NCBI RefSeq assembly: GCF_004137245.1
Contig: NZ_SDWS01000007.1
Span: forward strand, 124,001 to 188,000
DNA: 64,000 nt
Direction of reading: 5' to 3'
DNA from: Nocardioides glacieisoli
Lineage (GTDB): Bacteria; Actinomycetota; Actinomycetes; Propionibacteriales; Nocardioidaceae
Positions 50,296-58,591 of the stretch are shown one piece after another. Position numbers and translations under genes: made by a program. The notes beneath the pieces were generated by a model, which did not search any database, had not been told where the DNA came from, and saw only the letters and a program-made list of their open reading frames with translations. Within the stretch, counting starts at the first letter, position 1. Each line of letters opens with the position of its first letter.

Positions 50296-51452
50296 GCAAC
50301 TTCAGCGAGACCGAGGAGCGCATCGAGCTGCGGCGTCAGGTCGCCAAGCTCGCGAAGGGCTACGGCCGCGCGTGGTTCACCGAGCGCGCCCGCGCCGGCG
50401 AGAAGACCACCGACCTCTGGATGGAGATCGCCAAGGCGGGCTACCTCGGCGTCAACATCCCCGAGGAGTACGGCGGCGGGGGCGGCGGCATCGGCGACGT
50501 GGCCGCCGTCTGCGAGGAGCTCGCCGCGCAGGGCTGCCCGCTGCTGATGATGGTCGTCAGCCCGGCGATCTGCGGCACGGTCATCGCCCGCTACGGCACC
50601 GAGGAGCAGAAGCAGAGGTGGCTCCCCGGCATCTGCGACGGCACCGGCACGATGGCGTTCGCGATCACCGAGCCGGACGCCGGCACCAACTCCCACAACA
50701 TCACCACCACGGCCCGCCGCGACGGTGACGAGTGGGTGCTCAAGGGCCAGAAGATCTACATCTCCGGTGTCGACGAGGCGGCCAACGTCCTGGTCGTCGC
50801 GCGGGCCGAGGACGCGAGGACGGGCAAGCTCAAGCCCTGCCTCTTCGTGGTCCCGACCGACTCCGCGGGCTTCGAGTTCACTGCGATCCCGATGGAGATC
50901 GTCAGCCCGGAGAGCCAGTTCCAGGTGTTCATCGATGACGTCCGGCTCCCCGCCGACGCGATCGTCGGCGACGAGGACGGCGGTCTGGTGCAGCTGTTCG
51001 CCGGGCTCAACCCCGAGCGGATCATGGCGGCGTCCTTCTCGACCGGCCTGGCGCGCCACGCGCTGGAGAAGGCGTCGGCGTACGCCCAGGAGCGCACGGT
51101 CTTCAAGGCCCCGATCGGGTCGCACCAGGCGATCGCCCACCCGCTCGCGATGGCCCACATCGAGAACGAGCTCGCTCGCCTGATGACCCAGAAGGCGTCC
51201 GCGCTCGTCGACGCCGGCGACGACATGGCTGCAGGCGAAGCCGCCAACATGGCGAAGTACGCCGCCGCCGAGGCCGCCGTCCACGCCGTCGACGCGGCCG
51301 TGCAGACCCACGGCGGCAACGGGATCACCCAGGAGTACGGCATGGCCGGCATGCTCGTCGCCGCCCGCGCCGGGCGGATCGCCCCGGTGAGCCGGGAGAT
51401 GATCCTCAACTTCGTCGCGATGCACTCGCTCGGGCTCCCGAAGTCCTACTGA
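50292..51452 (+). CDS. Acyl-CoA dehydrogenase
   Basis: 386 residues from ATG 50292 (ATGA overlap with the carboxylase gene). Family segments: MAFAITEPDAGTNSHNITTTARRDGDEWVLKGQKIYISGVDEA, ERTVFKAPIGSHQAIAHPLA, and QTHGGNGITQEYGMAGMLVAARAGRIAPVSREMIL, which marks the C-terminal FAD-binding region. It is the last gene of the TetR-led operon. With the paralogue at 45088 it suggests successive oxidations around the carboxylation step. Confidence 0.94.
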   Translation: MSNFSETEERIELRRQVAKLAKGYGRAWFTERARAGEKTTDLWMEIAKAGYLGVNIPEEYGGGGGGIGDVAAVCEELAAQGCPLLMMVVSPAICGTVIARYGTEEQKQRWLPGICDGTGTMAFAITEPDAGTNSHNITTTARRDGDEWVLKGQKIYISGVDEAANVLVVARAEDARTGKLKPCLFVVPTDSAGFEFTAIPMEIVSPESQFQVFIDDVRLPADAIVGDEDGGLVQLFAGLNPERIMAASFSTGLARHALEKASAYAQERTVFKAPIGSHQAIAHPLAMAHIENELARLMTQKASALVDAGDDMAAGEAANMAKYAAAEAAVHAVDAAVQTHGGNGITQEYGMAGMLVAARAGRIAPVSREMILNFVAMHSLGLPKSY

Positions 51453-51454
51453 GA

Positions 51455-51643
51455 TCACTCGCAGGTGTCGACGCGGGCCACCCGCCACTCGACCGGGCCC
51501 TCCACGACGACAGTCCTGATGAGCTCGCCGTCGGCGTCGTAGCCGGAAACCCTAGTCCGCGCCCAGCACCAGGAAGGCAGTTCGCCGCTCCTCCGGCGCG
51601 GCTGAGCGGGGGGCTGACGGCCACTGGCGCGAACGGCCTGCAT
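51455..51643 (-). CDS. Possible small protein or gene remnant
   Basis: A 62-codon leftward frame beginning MQAVRASGRQPP and ending GYDADGELIRTVVVEGPVEW plus RVARVDTCE. The last 30 codons have the strong G/C third-position bias of real genes; the first half does not and lacks a Shine-Dalgarno. It could be a small gene, or the tail of a degraded one. I recognise no family. Confidence 0.3.
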   Translation of the reverse strand: MQAVRASGRQPPAQPRRRSGELPSWCWARTRVSGYDADGELIRTVVVEGPVEWRVARVDTCE

Positions 51644-52064
51644 GGTGTCGGCGGGCGGTGGCAGGGTGTACGCCGTGGCCCTCGCAGACCGTCCGCTCGT
51701 CCCCGAGGAGTGGGTGCAGCGGATCGACGCCGTGCTCGGCAGGCTGCCGCGCTGCGAGCAGGAGGCGGCGTGGACCGGCACCCGCTGGCGGGTCGGCGGC
51801 GCGACGATCGCGCACGTCTTCGGGGGCGAGGACCAGCTCTTCCGGATCACGTTCCGCGGTGAGCCCGACGAGGTCGCGGCCTTCGAGCACCTGGGCGATC
51901 CCTACTTCCGCTCCGGCTGGGGTGGCAACGCCATCGGGATGCTGCTGGACGAGGACACCGACTGGCAGGAGCTCGCCGAGCTGCTGACCGACTCCTACTG
52001 CATCCAGGCACCCGCCCGACTCGCCGAGAAGGTCGAGCGCCCCGGTCAGTCCGCTTCCCAGTAG
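51642..52064 (+). CDS. MmcQ/YjbR-like protein
   Basis: 140 residues from ATG 51642; GTG 51675 is an equally plausible start. The body AWTGTRWRVGGATIAHVFGGEDQLFRITF, GDPYFRSGWGGNAIGMLLDEDTDWQELAELLTDSYCIQAPARLAEKV follows the small YjbR/MmcQ fold, whose members are often called DNA-binding though the function is unclear. It overlaps the 3' end of the convergent PLD gene by 19 bases. Confidence 0.75.
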   Translation: MVSAGGGRVYAVALADRPLVPEEWVQRIDAVLGRLPRCEQEAAWTGTRWRVGGATIAHVFGGEDQLFRITFRGEPDEVAAFEHLGDPYFRSGWGGNAIGMLLDEDTDWQELAELLTDSYCIQAPARLAEKVERPGQSASQ

Positions 52065-53506
52065 GGACCGCGTCGGTAGGGGTCGCGCTCGATCGTCACG
52101 ACGGGGCGACGCTCGGTGACGTACGTCCGGCGCAGCTGTCCGTCGTCGCCGCGCACCATCCGCGCCACCCGGAAGTTCACGTAGGTCGTCGTGTAGGCGT
52201 TGCGGGAGTTGCGCTTCTTCTTCCACTGGTAGTCGAAGTTGCGGACGTACTTCCGCGTGAGCTTCGCCCCCTTGACGGTCATCCGGACCTCGTCGTTGCC
52301 CGGGCTGAGGCTCGCCCAGTTCGAGGACCCGGTGACCACCAGGTGCGAGTTCGGGACGCCGTCGAAGGTGCCCTGGATCGTCAGGTACTTCTGGTGCGAG
52401 TAAAAGTTGAGGATCAGGTCGTCCTTGCCGTCCTTGTTGAGGTCGTAGTTGTCGTCCGGGTTGTAGTCGAGCCCGGTCGAGCGCAGCGGGATCCGGCCAC
52501 GGCTCGTGGGCTTCCCGATGACCTTCTTGGTGTGGAAGCCGATCAGGCCGTAGCTCACGCGGACCTTGCAGCCCTCGGCGAACTTGTCGCGGATGGCCGC
52601 GGCCAGGTAGTCACCGCGGCGACCACGCATCGTGTGCATCGACAGGGCGAGGCGGGTCCGGGTCTGCCCGCCGGAGGCCGTCGGGGTGAGGCACTGCACC
52701 TTGGCGAGCGTGTCGAGGACGAGGTCGTTGCGCGGTCCCGACGGCCGCGGATAGGCCCACACCGTGTGCTTGTCCACGGCCTCGTCGCACGCGGGACCGG
52801 TGGGCGTGCCGCAGAAGAAGCGGGCCGGCCGGCGCGTCTCGTGGTCGACGGCCATGTCGTCGAACAGCCCCGCGAGCTGGCGGTGGAGCGCGTGGTCGCC
52901 GGAGGTGAAGTAGAGGTCGTTCCACTGGTGGATGGCCGCGTTGAGCATGAGGTTCGCCGAACCCACGGCCACCACGTCGCGCGACGCCCCGGCCCGGGAG
53001 AAGAGGTAGAACTTGGAGTGCATGTTGTTGAACTTGTTGTCCGTTGCGCGGCAGCCTGCCGTGCAGCGGTAGATGAAGCTGTCGGCGCTCCGCTTCGCGC
53101 CGATCCGTTTGCGGACGACCCGCATCGCCTTCGTGTACTGGTGGTCGTTGAGCAGCATCTGCACCTTCACGCCACGCTTGTGCGCGGCGACCAGTGCCTC
53201 GGCGACGGGCATCCGGTCGAACGAGTAGACCGCGATCCGGATGGTCGACCCGGGCCTCGTGTGGCGGATCGTCTGGATGACCTTCCGCTCGATGCGGAAG
53301 TAGCCCTTCTTGCGGCGGGGATCGTTGAAGAACGGCCCCTGCGGTGCGGTCCAACGGCGCCTCTCGGAGGACAGCGCCAGGTCGCCGGCCCCCGGCCGGT
53401 CCGCCGCCACCACCGCCCCCGACGGGGCGGCAGCGGTCGCTGCCTCCCCTCCCGGGGTGCCGACGATCAGGCACAGGACGAGCAGGAAGAAGGCAGACCT
53501 CGACAA
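52046..53506 (-). CDS. Secreted phospholipase D-family protein
   Basis: 486 residues from a TTG start at 53506, chosen because GAGGGG lies seven bases upstream and a signal peptide begins there (LSRSAFFLLVLCLIVGTPGGEAATAAA). Two PLD half-sites are seen: HSKFYLF with GSANL about 15 residues on, and HQKYLTI with GSSNW. The chain also has LNKDGKDDL, an EF-hand-like Ca2+ loop, and Cys residues suggesting disulfides. It would act outside the cell on phospholipid or nucleic-acid phosphodiesters; the substrate is unknown. Neighbours give no further clue. Confidence 0.88.
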   Translation of the reverse strand: MSRSAFFLLVLCLIVGTPGGEAATAAAPSGAVVAADRPGAGDLALSSERRRWTAPQGPFFNDPRRKKGYFRIERKVIQTIRHTRPGSTIRIAVYSFDRMPVAEALVAAHKRGVKVQMLLNDHQYTKAMRVVRKRIGAKRSADSFIYRCTAGCRATDNKFNNMHSKFYLFSRAGASRDVVAVGSANLMLNAAIHQWNDLYFTSGDHALHRQLAGLFDDMAVDHETRRPARFFCGTPTGPACDEAVDKHTVWAYPRPSGPRNDLVLDTLAKVQCLTPTASGGQTRTRLALSMHTMRGRRGDYLAAAIRDKFAEGCKVRVSYGLIGFHTKKVIGKPTSRGRIPLRSTGLDYNPDDNYDLNKDGKDDLILNFYSHQKYLTIQGTFDGVPNSHLVVTGSSNWASLSPGNDEVRMTVKGAKLTRKYVRNFDYQWKKKRNSRNAYTTTYVNFRVARMVRGDDGQLRRTYVTERRPVVTIERDPYRRGPYWEAD

Positions 53507-53664
53507 GACGCACCCCTCTGGCCACCCCCACGGTGGCGCATCGCGGACCAACACGCCGGCCGATGGCGTCGTACACACTCACGGCCGGGCAGACAACGCC
53601 GTCGACCGTACCCGCGAACGCCTGAGACGCCGAGTCGTCAGGACCGGACCGGCACCATGGGGCC

Positions 53665-54789
53665 ATGACCGGGACGTCGCAGACCCGCCTCGTCGGGCTG
53701 GACGTCGCCCGCTGCCTAGCGCTGCTCGGCATGGTCGCCACCCATGTCCTCGACGAGCGCACGTCGTCGGGGGACCTCACCGCGGCGCAGTGGCTGGCGG
53801 GCGGTCGCGCCTCCGCGCTCTTCGCCGTGCTCGCCGGTGTCAGCCTGGCGCTGATGACCCGCGAGCCGCTGCGGGGGCGACCCCTGGCGGCGCGCACCCT
53901 GGCGATCGCGGGACGGGCGTTCCTCATCGGGGCGCTCGGGTTGCTGCTCGGCGCCCTCGACACCGGTATCGCGATCATCCTCACCTACTACGCAGTGCTG
54001 TTCGTGCTGGGCCTGCCGTTCACGTTCCTGCGCGTGCGCTGGCTCGCGCCGCTCGCCGTCGTCTGGGTCGTCGCGGCGCCGGTCGTCTCGCACCTGGTCC
54101 GTCCCGAGCTGCCCGACCGCGGCTTCGAGAGCCCGGCCTTCGACCAGCTGGGCGATCTCCCGCAGCTGGCGAGCGAGCTGCTGCTGACCGGCTACTACCC
54201 GGCCCTCCCGTGGCTGGCCTACCTGCTCGCCGGGCTCGCCCTCGGCCGGCTCGACCTGCGCGACCGCTCCCTGCTGGGAGCGCTGGCCCTCGGCGGCCTC
54301 GGCACCGCCGTGCTCGCCACGCAGGTCTCGCGCACGCTCGCCGACCCGGCGATCGCCTCGGAGAACGCCACCGGCATGTACGGCACCACGCCACCCGACG
54401 GCGACTGGAGCTGGCTGCTGCTCGCCGCACCCCACTCCGCGACGCCCTTCGACCTCGCCCAGACGATCGGCAGCGCGGTCCTCGTGATCGCGTGCTGCCT
54501 CCTGCTCGAGCGGTCGCTGCGGCCCGCGGGGACCCGCGTCCTGGCGGTCGTGTTCGGCGCCGGCGCGGCGACGCTCACGCTCTACTCCCTGCACGTGGTG
54601 ATGCGCACGGACGACGTGTGGCCGCCGGAGGAGCCGTCGGCGTACCTCTCCCACGTCGTCGTCCTCCTCGGCCTCGGCGCCGCCCTGAGGCTGTTCCGGC
54701 TGCGCGGGCCGCTCGAAGTGGTGGCGGGGCTGCCGGTCCGGCTGGCGCGGCGCGTGGCACCAGGTCAGCGCAGCGGCACGAACCGGTAG
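53665..54789 (+). CDS. Multi-pass membrane protein, HGSNAT-like acyltransferase (DUF1624/DUF418 type)
   Basis: 374 residues with about ten membrane helices. The opening RLVGLDVARCLALLGMVATHVLDE (with a His on the first helix) and FAVLAGVSLALMTREPLRGR match the heparan-alpha-glucosaminide N-acetyltransferase-like family, which moves acyl groups across the membrane. TLYSLHVVM near the end holds the other conserved His. The acceptor is unknown. Its last 25 bases overlap the convergent methyltransferase gene. Confidence 0.82.
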   Translation: MTGTSQTRLVGLDVARCLALLGMVATHVLDERTSSGDLTAAQWLAGGRASALFAVLAGVSLALMTREPLRGRPLAARTLAIAGRAFLIGALGLLLGALDTGIAIILTYYAVLFVLGLPFTFLRVRWLAPLAVVWVVAAPVVSHLVRPELPDRGFESPAFDQLGDLPQLASELLLTGYYPALPWLAYLLAGLALGRLDLRDRSLLGALALGGLGTAVLATQVSRTLADPAIASENATGMYGTTPPDGDWSWLLLAAPHSATPFDLAQTIGSAVLVIACCLLLERSLRPAGTRVLAVVFGAGAATLTLYSLHVVMRTDDVWPPEEPSAYLSHVVVLLGLGAALRLFRLRGPLEVVAGLPVRLARRVAPGQRSGTNR

Positions 54790-55328
54790 CGACCGTGCTC
54801 GGTCACGACCGCGCCCGGCTGGGTCACCCGCAGCATCGTGCCGGCCACGGGGATCACGAGCACGCCGTCGTCCGCGAGCTGGTCGACCAGCGTCGAGGGG
54901 AGCGCGTCGGGCATGGCAGACACCAGGACCCGGTCGTACGGCGCTCCGTCCGGGTCACCGACCACTCCGGGCGTCGCGAGCCGGATGCTCGCCCACGGGC
55001 GGTCGACGGCGGCGAGGTTGCCGGACCCGAAGGTGACGAGCGTCGGCTCGAGCTCCACGCCGACCACCACACCCTCCGGACCGACGAGGTGCGCCAGCAG
55101 GGCGGTCGTCCAGCCGGACCCCGCGCCGACGTCGAGGACCCGCTGCCCGCGACGTACGTCGAGCAGCCGCAGCATGTCGTCGACGGTGCGCGGCTGGGAG
55201 TTCGTCTGGCCGGCCGCGATGGCCAGCGGACCGTCGTACGTCGCCCGCCGCCGGACCCCGCGCGGGAGGAAGGCCCGCCGCGGGGTCGCGGCGAACGCCT
55301 CGCCCACCGGGTCGACGGGGTCGCTCAC
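54765..55328 (-). CDS. Protein-L-isoaspartate O-methyltransferase-like protein
   Basis: 187 residues from GTG 55328. SAM motif I is VLDVGAGSGWTTALLAHLVG; the PCMT-type TNSQPRTVDDMLRLLDV and the post-motif VVGVELEPTL are present. PCMT repairs isoaspartyl residues in aged proteins. The protein is slightly short of the usual ~210 residues at its N-terminus. It is the last of four leftward, overlapping genes (AraC, VOC, cupin, PCMT) and its GTG overlaps the cupin stop. Confidence 0.85.
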   Translation of the reverse strand: MSDPVDPVGEAFAATPRRAFLPRGVRRRATYDGPLAIAAGQTNSQPRTVDDMLRLLDVRRGQRVLDVGAGSGWTTALLAHLVGPEGVVVGVELEPTLVTFGSGNLAAVDRPWASIRLATPGVVGDPDGAPYDRVLVSAMPDALPSTLVDQLADDGVLVIPVAGTMLRVTQPGAVVTEHGRYRFVPLR

Positions 55329-55804
55329 AGCCAGGTGTTGTCGTGCTCGCGCATGAAGCGGTCGTACGCATCTGCGTCGAGGTCGCCCATGCCGGCGGCG
55401 AGACCCTCGAAGTACGCCTCACGCGGGGCGCCGGGCGCGAAGTGGAGCAGCATCTTCGCGGGGCCGTCCTCGTTGCGGAACCCGTGGATCCCGCCGGCCG
55501 GCACGTGGGCGAAGTCGCCGGCCGCGCACTTCACCCAGTCGGTGCCGTCGTAGATCGTGACGATGCCCTCGAGGACGTAGAAGGACTCGGTGATCGAGCG
55601 GTGGAAGTGGGCGTCCGGACCGCTCTGCGGCCCGGCGAACTCCCACCTGTAGAGGCCGAAGGTGCCCTGCGTCTCGGTGCCCTGCGCGAGGTAGAACACC
55701 TTGTTGCCGTTGGGGTAGACGACCGCGGGCTCGATCCCCGCCCGCACCACGTGGGCGGAGACCTCGCCGGAGCCGCCGTGGTAGATCGGCGGTGGGTAGC
55801 TCAT
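55325..55804 (-). CDS. Cupin-domain protein
   Basis: 159 residues. The double-stranded beta-helix motifs are visible: GPDAHFHRSITESFYVLEGIVTIYDG (motif 1, His/His/Glu ligands) and CAAGDFAHVPAGGIHGFRN (motif 2, His). A metal-bound small-molecule enzyme or binding protein is likely; the substrate is unknown. ATG overlaps the VOC stop. Confidence 0.9.
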   Translation of the reverse strand: MSYPPPIYHGGSGEVSAHVVRAGIEPAVVYPNGNKVFYLAQGTETQGTFGLYRWEFAGPQSGPDAHFHRSITESFYVLEGIVTIYDGTDWVKCAAGDFAHVPAGGIHGFRNEDGPAKMLLHFAPGAPREAYFEGLAAGMGDLDADAYDRFMREHDNTWL

Positions 55805-56265
55805 CGGGCAGTGGCTCCTTCGTAGGTGTCCTTCACGTCCTGCGGCGCGGCCGTGTTGGGCTGGCTGATCCGGACGTGGTTGCCGAACGGGTCGCGGATG
55901 CCGAAGTCGGTGCCGTAGGGCTGCTCGACCGGCTCCTGGGTGATCTCGACGCCTGCGTCACTGAGGGCGGCGTACGTGGCGTGCACGTCGCTGCTCTGGA
56001 GGAAGAGCCCGCCGAGCGCGCCCTTCGTGACGAGCTCGCGGACCTGGGTCGCGGTGGACTCGTCGTGCTGCGGCCCGCCGACGAGCTCGAGGAGCAGCGA
56101 GGTGTCCTGGCCGGGCACACCGACGGTGAGCCAGCGCATGAAGCCGAGGTCGATGTCGTCGCGGACCTCGAAGCCGAGGTGGGTGGTGTAGAAGTCGAGC
56201 GCCTCGTCCTGGTCGAGGACGGGCACCGAGCGGATGTGCAGTGAGGTGATGTGGTTGGAGTTCAT
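55801..56265 (-). CDS. VOC/glyoxalase-family protein
   Basis: 154 residues from ATG 56265. Glyoxalase/bleomycin-resistance fold segments are seen: SLHIRSVPVLDQDEALDFYTTHLGFEVRDD, LLLELVGGPQHDES, and GTDFGIRDPFGNHVRISQP. Members are metal-dependent lyases, dioxygenases or drug-binding proteins. It is co-translated with the preceding AraC gene (ATGA overlap), which probably controls it. Confidence 0.9.
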   Translation of the reverse strand: MNSNHITSLHIRSVPVLDQDEALDFYTTHLGFEVRDDIDLGFMRWLTVGVPGQDTSLLLELVGGPQHDESTATQVRELVTKGALGGLFLQSSDVHATYAALSDAGVEITQEPVEQPYGTDFGIRDPFGNHVRISQPNTAAPQDVKDTYEGATAR

Positions 56266-56732
56266 GACGACGACGCTAACGAGCCTCCGCCCCGGTCCGC
56301 TTCTCCGAAACGACTGTCCCGGGCTTCCTCCGCCGCGCGGGGGCGCGTCCACGCGGCGATGAAGCAGGACGGCACCGCGACCGGCGCGTGCTGCGTCCGG
56401 AACTCGGTCGGGGACAGCCCGACGATGGTGCTGAAGGTCCGGCTGAAGGTGCCGAGGCTCGCGAAGCCGACGTCCCACGCGACGTCGGTGACGGGCCGGT
56501 CGGTCTGGCGCAGGAGCGTCATCGCCCGCTCCACCCGGCGGCGCTGGAGGTAGCGGTGCGGCGTCTCGCCGTAGACGTCCTTGAAGACCCGACCGAACCG
56601 GGAGGGCGACAGGTGCGCGATCGCCGCCAGCGTGGGTACGTCGAGGGGCTCGGCGTAGCGGCGGTCCATCTCGTCGCGGGCACGGAGCATCCGACGGTTG
56701 GTGTCCTCCTGGGCGGACAGCGACGGGGCCAT
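56262..56732 (-). CDS. AraC-family transcriptional regulator
   Basis: 156 residues from ATG 56732. The protein consists mainly of the AraC double helix-turn-helix (LDVPTLAAIAHLSPSRFGRVFKDVYGETPHRYLQRRRVERAMTLLRQTDRPVTDVAWDVGFASLGTFSRTFSTIVGLSPTEFR). It has no large sensor domain, as in small SoxS-like members, with a short C-terminal tail. It heads the AraC-VOC-cupin-PCMT operon. The 209 bases upstream contain no supported gene. Confidence 0.92.
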   Translation of the reverse strand: MAPSLSAQEDTNRRMLRARDEMDRRYAEPLDVPTLAAIAHLSPSRFGRVFKDVYGETPHRYLQRRRVERAMTLLRQTDRPVTDVAWDVGFASLGTFSRTFSTIVGLSPTEFRTQHAPVAVPSCFIAAWTRPRAAEEARDSRFGEADRGGGSLASSS

Positions 56733-56941
56733 GCGGCCGAACCTAGCCGGGAGCGGCGGGGAAAGGGCAGCGGCACGGCCCCGGGGGGAAGCCGTGCCGC
56801 TGCGGTGCGTTGAGGGCCAGTGCCCGTCGCCGTGGTGATGCGGGGATAGATCGCCGTACTCGGTCGGGGGGGATGAATACGGTGGCGGCGGGAGCGGGCC
56901 CGCGGAACGCGGCCGCTCCGGTCTCATCAGTGACCGGACAT

Positions 56942-57937
56942 TCAGGGTGTCGTGCCGCCTCCCTCGTCGGTCGGTGACGGCTGGTCCGTCGGCTTGCCGG
57001 GCGGCGTGCTCGGCTTGCCGGTGGGCTGGTCGGTGGGCTTGCCGGTGGGCGTGCTCGGTGTCGGCGTCGGCGTCGCTGACGGCTTGCCGGTCGGCTTGTC
57101 GGTGGGCTTGCCGGTCGGCTTAGCAGTGGGCTTGCCGGTCGGCTTCGAGGTCGGCGTGGGCTTCGAGGTCGGCGTGGGCTTCGACGTCGGTGTCGGCTTC
57201 GAGGTCGGCGGGCCGATCAGGCCGACGCAGTAGGCCGCGACCTGCTCCGCGCCGCCGGCCTCGGCGACGAGCGCGGCGAAGGCGGCGCTGTCGAGCGACG
57301 ACCCCTTGCTCGAGTGGTCGGTCGCCTGGAACGCCCGGCAGAGGCCCGCGAAGCTCGGGGTCGGGCTCGACGTGCCGGCGGACGGGCTCGACGTGCCGGC
57401 GGACGGGCTCGACGTGCCGGCGGACGGGCTCGACGTGCCCGTGGACGGGGACGTGGTCGTGGACTGCGGTGTGCCCGACCCGCTCGTCCCGGGTCCACCG
57501 GTCTCGGACGCCTCGTCCCCCGGGGTCGCAGAGGTGCTCGATGCCTCCGACGGCAACGGGTTCTTGGCGACGGACTCGGTGGCCCGGTCGGAGGCCTGGC
57601 CCGGAAGGCCAGGAATGTGGGGCAGGTCGGCCGAACCTGCGAGCGCGAAGCCGCCCGTGGCGAGCGCCACGACCGCGCCGGTCGCGACGACGGCGCGCAC
57701 GGCGGCACGGCCTCCGCGGCGGGGGGGCGGCACGATCACCGTCCCGGCGCCCGGAGAGGGGACCATCGCGGTGCGCAGGAACACCGCTGCAGCGGCGTCC
57801 TCGCGGCCGAGCTCACCCGGCTGGGCCGGACCGCCCGCCGCTGCCAGCGCCTTGCCCAGCGCGCTGCCGTGCCCTGCGGGGTCGTCGAGCAGTCGCTCGG
57901 CCTCGCGGCGGGACAGGTGGCGATGAGGGATGCGCAT
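56942..57937 (-). CDS. Putative ECF sigma partner, single-pass membrane protein with Pro/Thr repeat domain
   Basis: 331 residues. The cytoplasmic N-terminus (RIPHRHLSRREAERLLDD) precedes one membrane helix (about 79-100, VRAVVATGAVVALATGGFALA) and an extracytoplasmic Ser/Thr/Pro-rich region. Two low-complexity repeat blocks flank a small domain with two Cys (GLCRAFQATDHSSK, VAAYCVGLIG). It begins 34 bases after the ECF sigma gene and has the topology of an anti-sigma factor, but the classical HxxxCxxC zinc motif is absent. An anti-sigma or sigma-modulating role is inferred from position only. Confidence 0.78.
   Translation of the reverse strand: MRIPHRHLSRREAERLLDDPAGHGSALGKALAAAGGPAQPGELGREDAAAAVFLRTAMVPSPGAGTVIVPPPRRGGRAAVRAVVATGAVVALATGGFALAGSADLPHIPGLPGQASDRATESVAKNPLPSEASSTSATPGDEASETGGPGTSGSGTPQSTTTSPSTGTSSPSAGTSSPSAGTSSPSAGTSSPTPSFAGLCRAFQATDHSSKGSSLDSAAFAALVAEAGGAEQVAAYCVGLIGPPTSKPTPTSKPTPTSKPTPTSKPTGKPTAKPTGKPTDKPTGKPSATPTPTPSTPTGKPTDQPTGKPSTPPGKPTDQPSPTDEGGGTTP
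57364..57438. repeat. Tandem 21-bp repeats in the sigma-partner gene
   Basis: About three and a half copies of a 21-mer (GTGCCGGCGGACGGGCTCGA + C) encode the SAGTSSP repeats. A separate 18-bp series at about 57148-57207 encodes PTSKPT repeats. Such arrays vary in copy number by slippage. Confidence 0.85.
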
Positions 57938-57971
57938 CTCACTCCGTTCAGCGCCGCAGGGGGCGCGGGTG

Positions 57972-58523
57972 TTACGGGTGGCGGTCGATTTTCTTCGCGA
58001 GCTGCCGCAGTCCGCGGAAGGACGCGGCCCGCACGGCGCCGGGTGACTTGCCCAGGATCTCCCCCGCGGTCACCGCGTCGAAGCCGAGCACGGTGCGCAG
58101 CATGATGGCCTCCGCCTGGTCGGGCGGGAGCGACGAGACGAGCGCGAGGGCGGCCTGCGAGTCCACCCGCCCGAGCGTGTCGCCCTCGACGTCGGCGTCG
58201 TCGAGGAGGTCCACCATCTCCTCGACCGTCCGCTCGTCGGTCGGTCGGCGCCGGTTGTGGCGCAGGTGGTCGAGGGCGCGGTTGCGCCCGATCGTGGTGA
58301 CCCAGCCACGGAACCCGTCCGCGTCACCGGTGAAGCGGTCGAGGTCGCGGAACGCCTGCGCCCAGGTCTCGCTGGCGACGTCCTCCGCCTCGCCCCGCCC
58401 GACGAGGACCGACAGGTAGCGCAGCAGCGGAGGCTGGACGGCCCGATAGACCGTGCGGAACGCTCGCTCGTCCCCCGCGAGCATCTGCTCGACGGCAGGG
58501 TCGAGCGGGTCCGGACCGGGCAC
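57972..58523 (-). CDS. ECF (sigma-70 family) RNA polymerase sigma factor
   Basis: 183 residues from GTG 58523. Region 2 (DERAFRTVYRAVQPPLLRYLSVLVGRGEAEDVASETWAQAFRDLDRF, then FRGWVTTIGRNRALDHLRHN) and region 4 (LPPDQAEAIMLRTVLGFDAVTAGEILGKSPGAVRAASFRGLRQL) are both present, without region 3. The membrane protein gene downstream is the likely partner. The next gene upstream on the same strand belongs to the lipid-modification operon, which it might control (inference). Confidence 0.93.
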   Translation of the reverse strand: MPGPDPLDPAVEQMLAGDERAFRTVYRAVQPPLLRYLSVLVGRGEAEDVASETWAQAFRDLDRFTGDADGFRGWVTTIGRNRALDHLRHNRRRPTDERTVEEMVDLLDDADVEGDTLGRVDSQAALALVSSLPPDQAEAIMLRTVLGFDAVTAGEILGKSPGAVRAASFRGLRQLAKKIDRHP

Positions 58524-58591
58524 AGGCTGGTTCTACCCCACGGACGTGATGGATCACAGGTCGGGCGGTGTGTGTCGTGCGCCCGGGGCGC

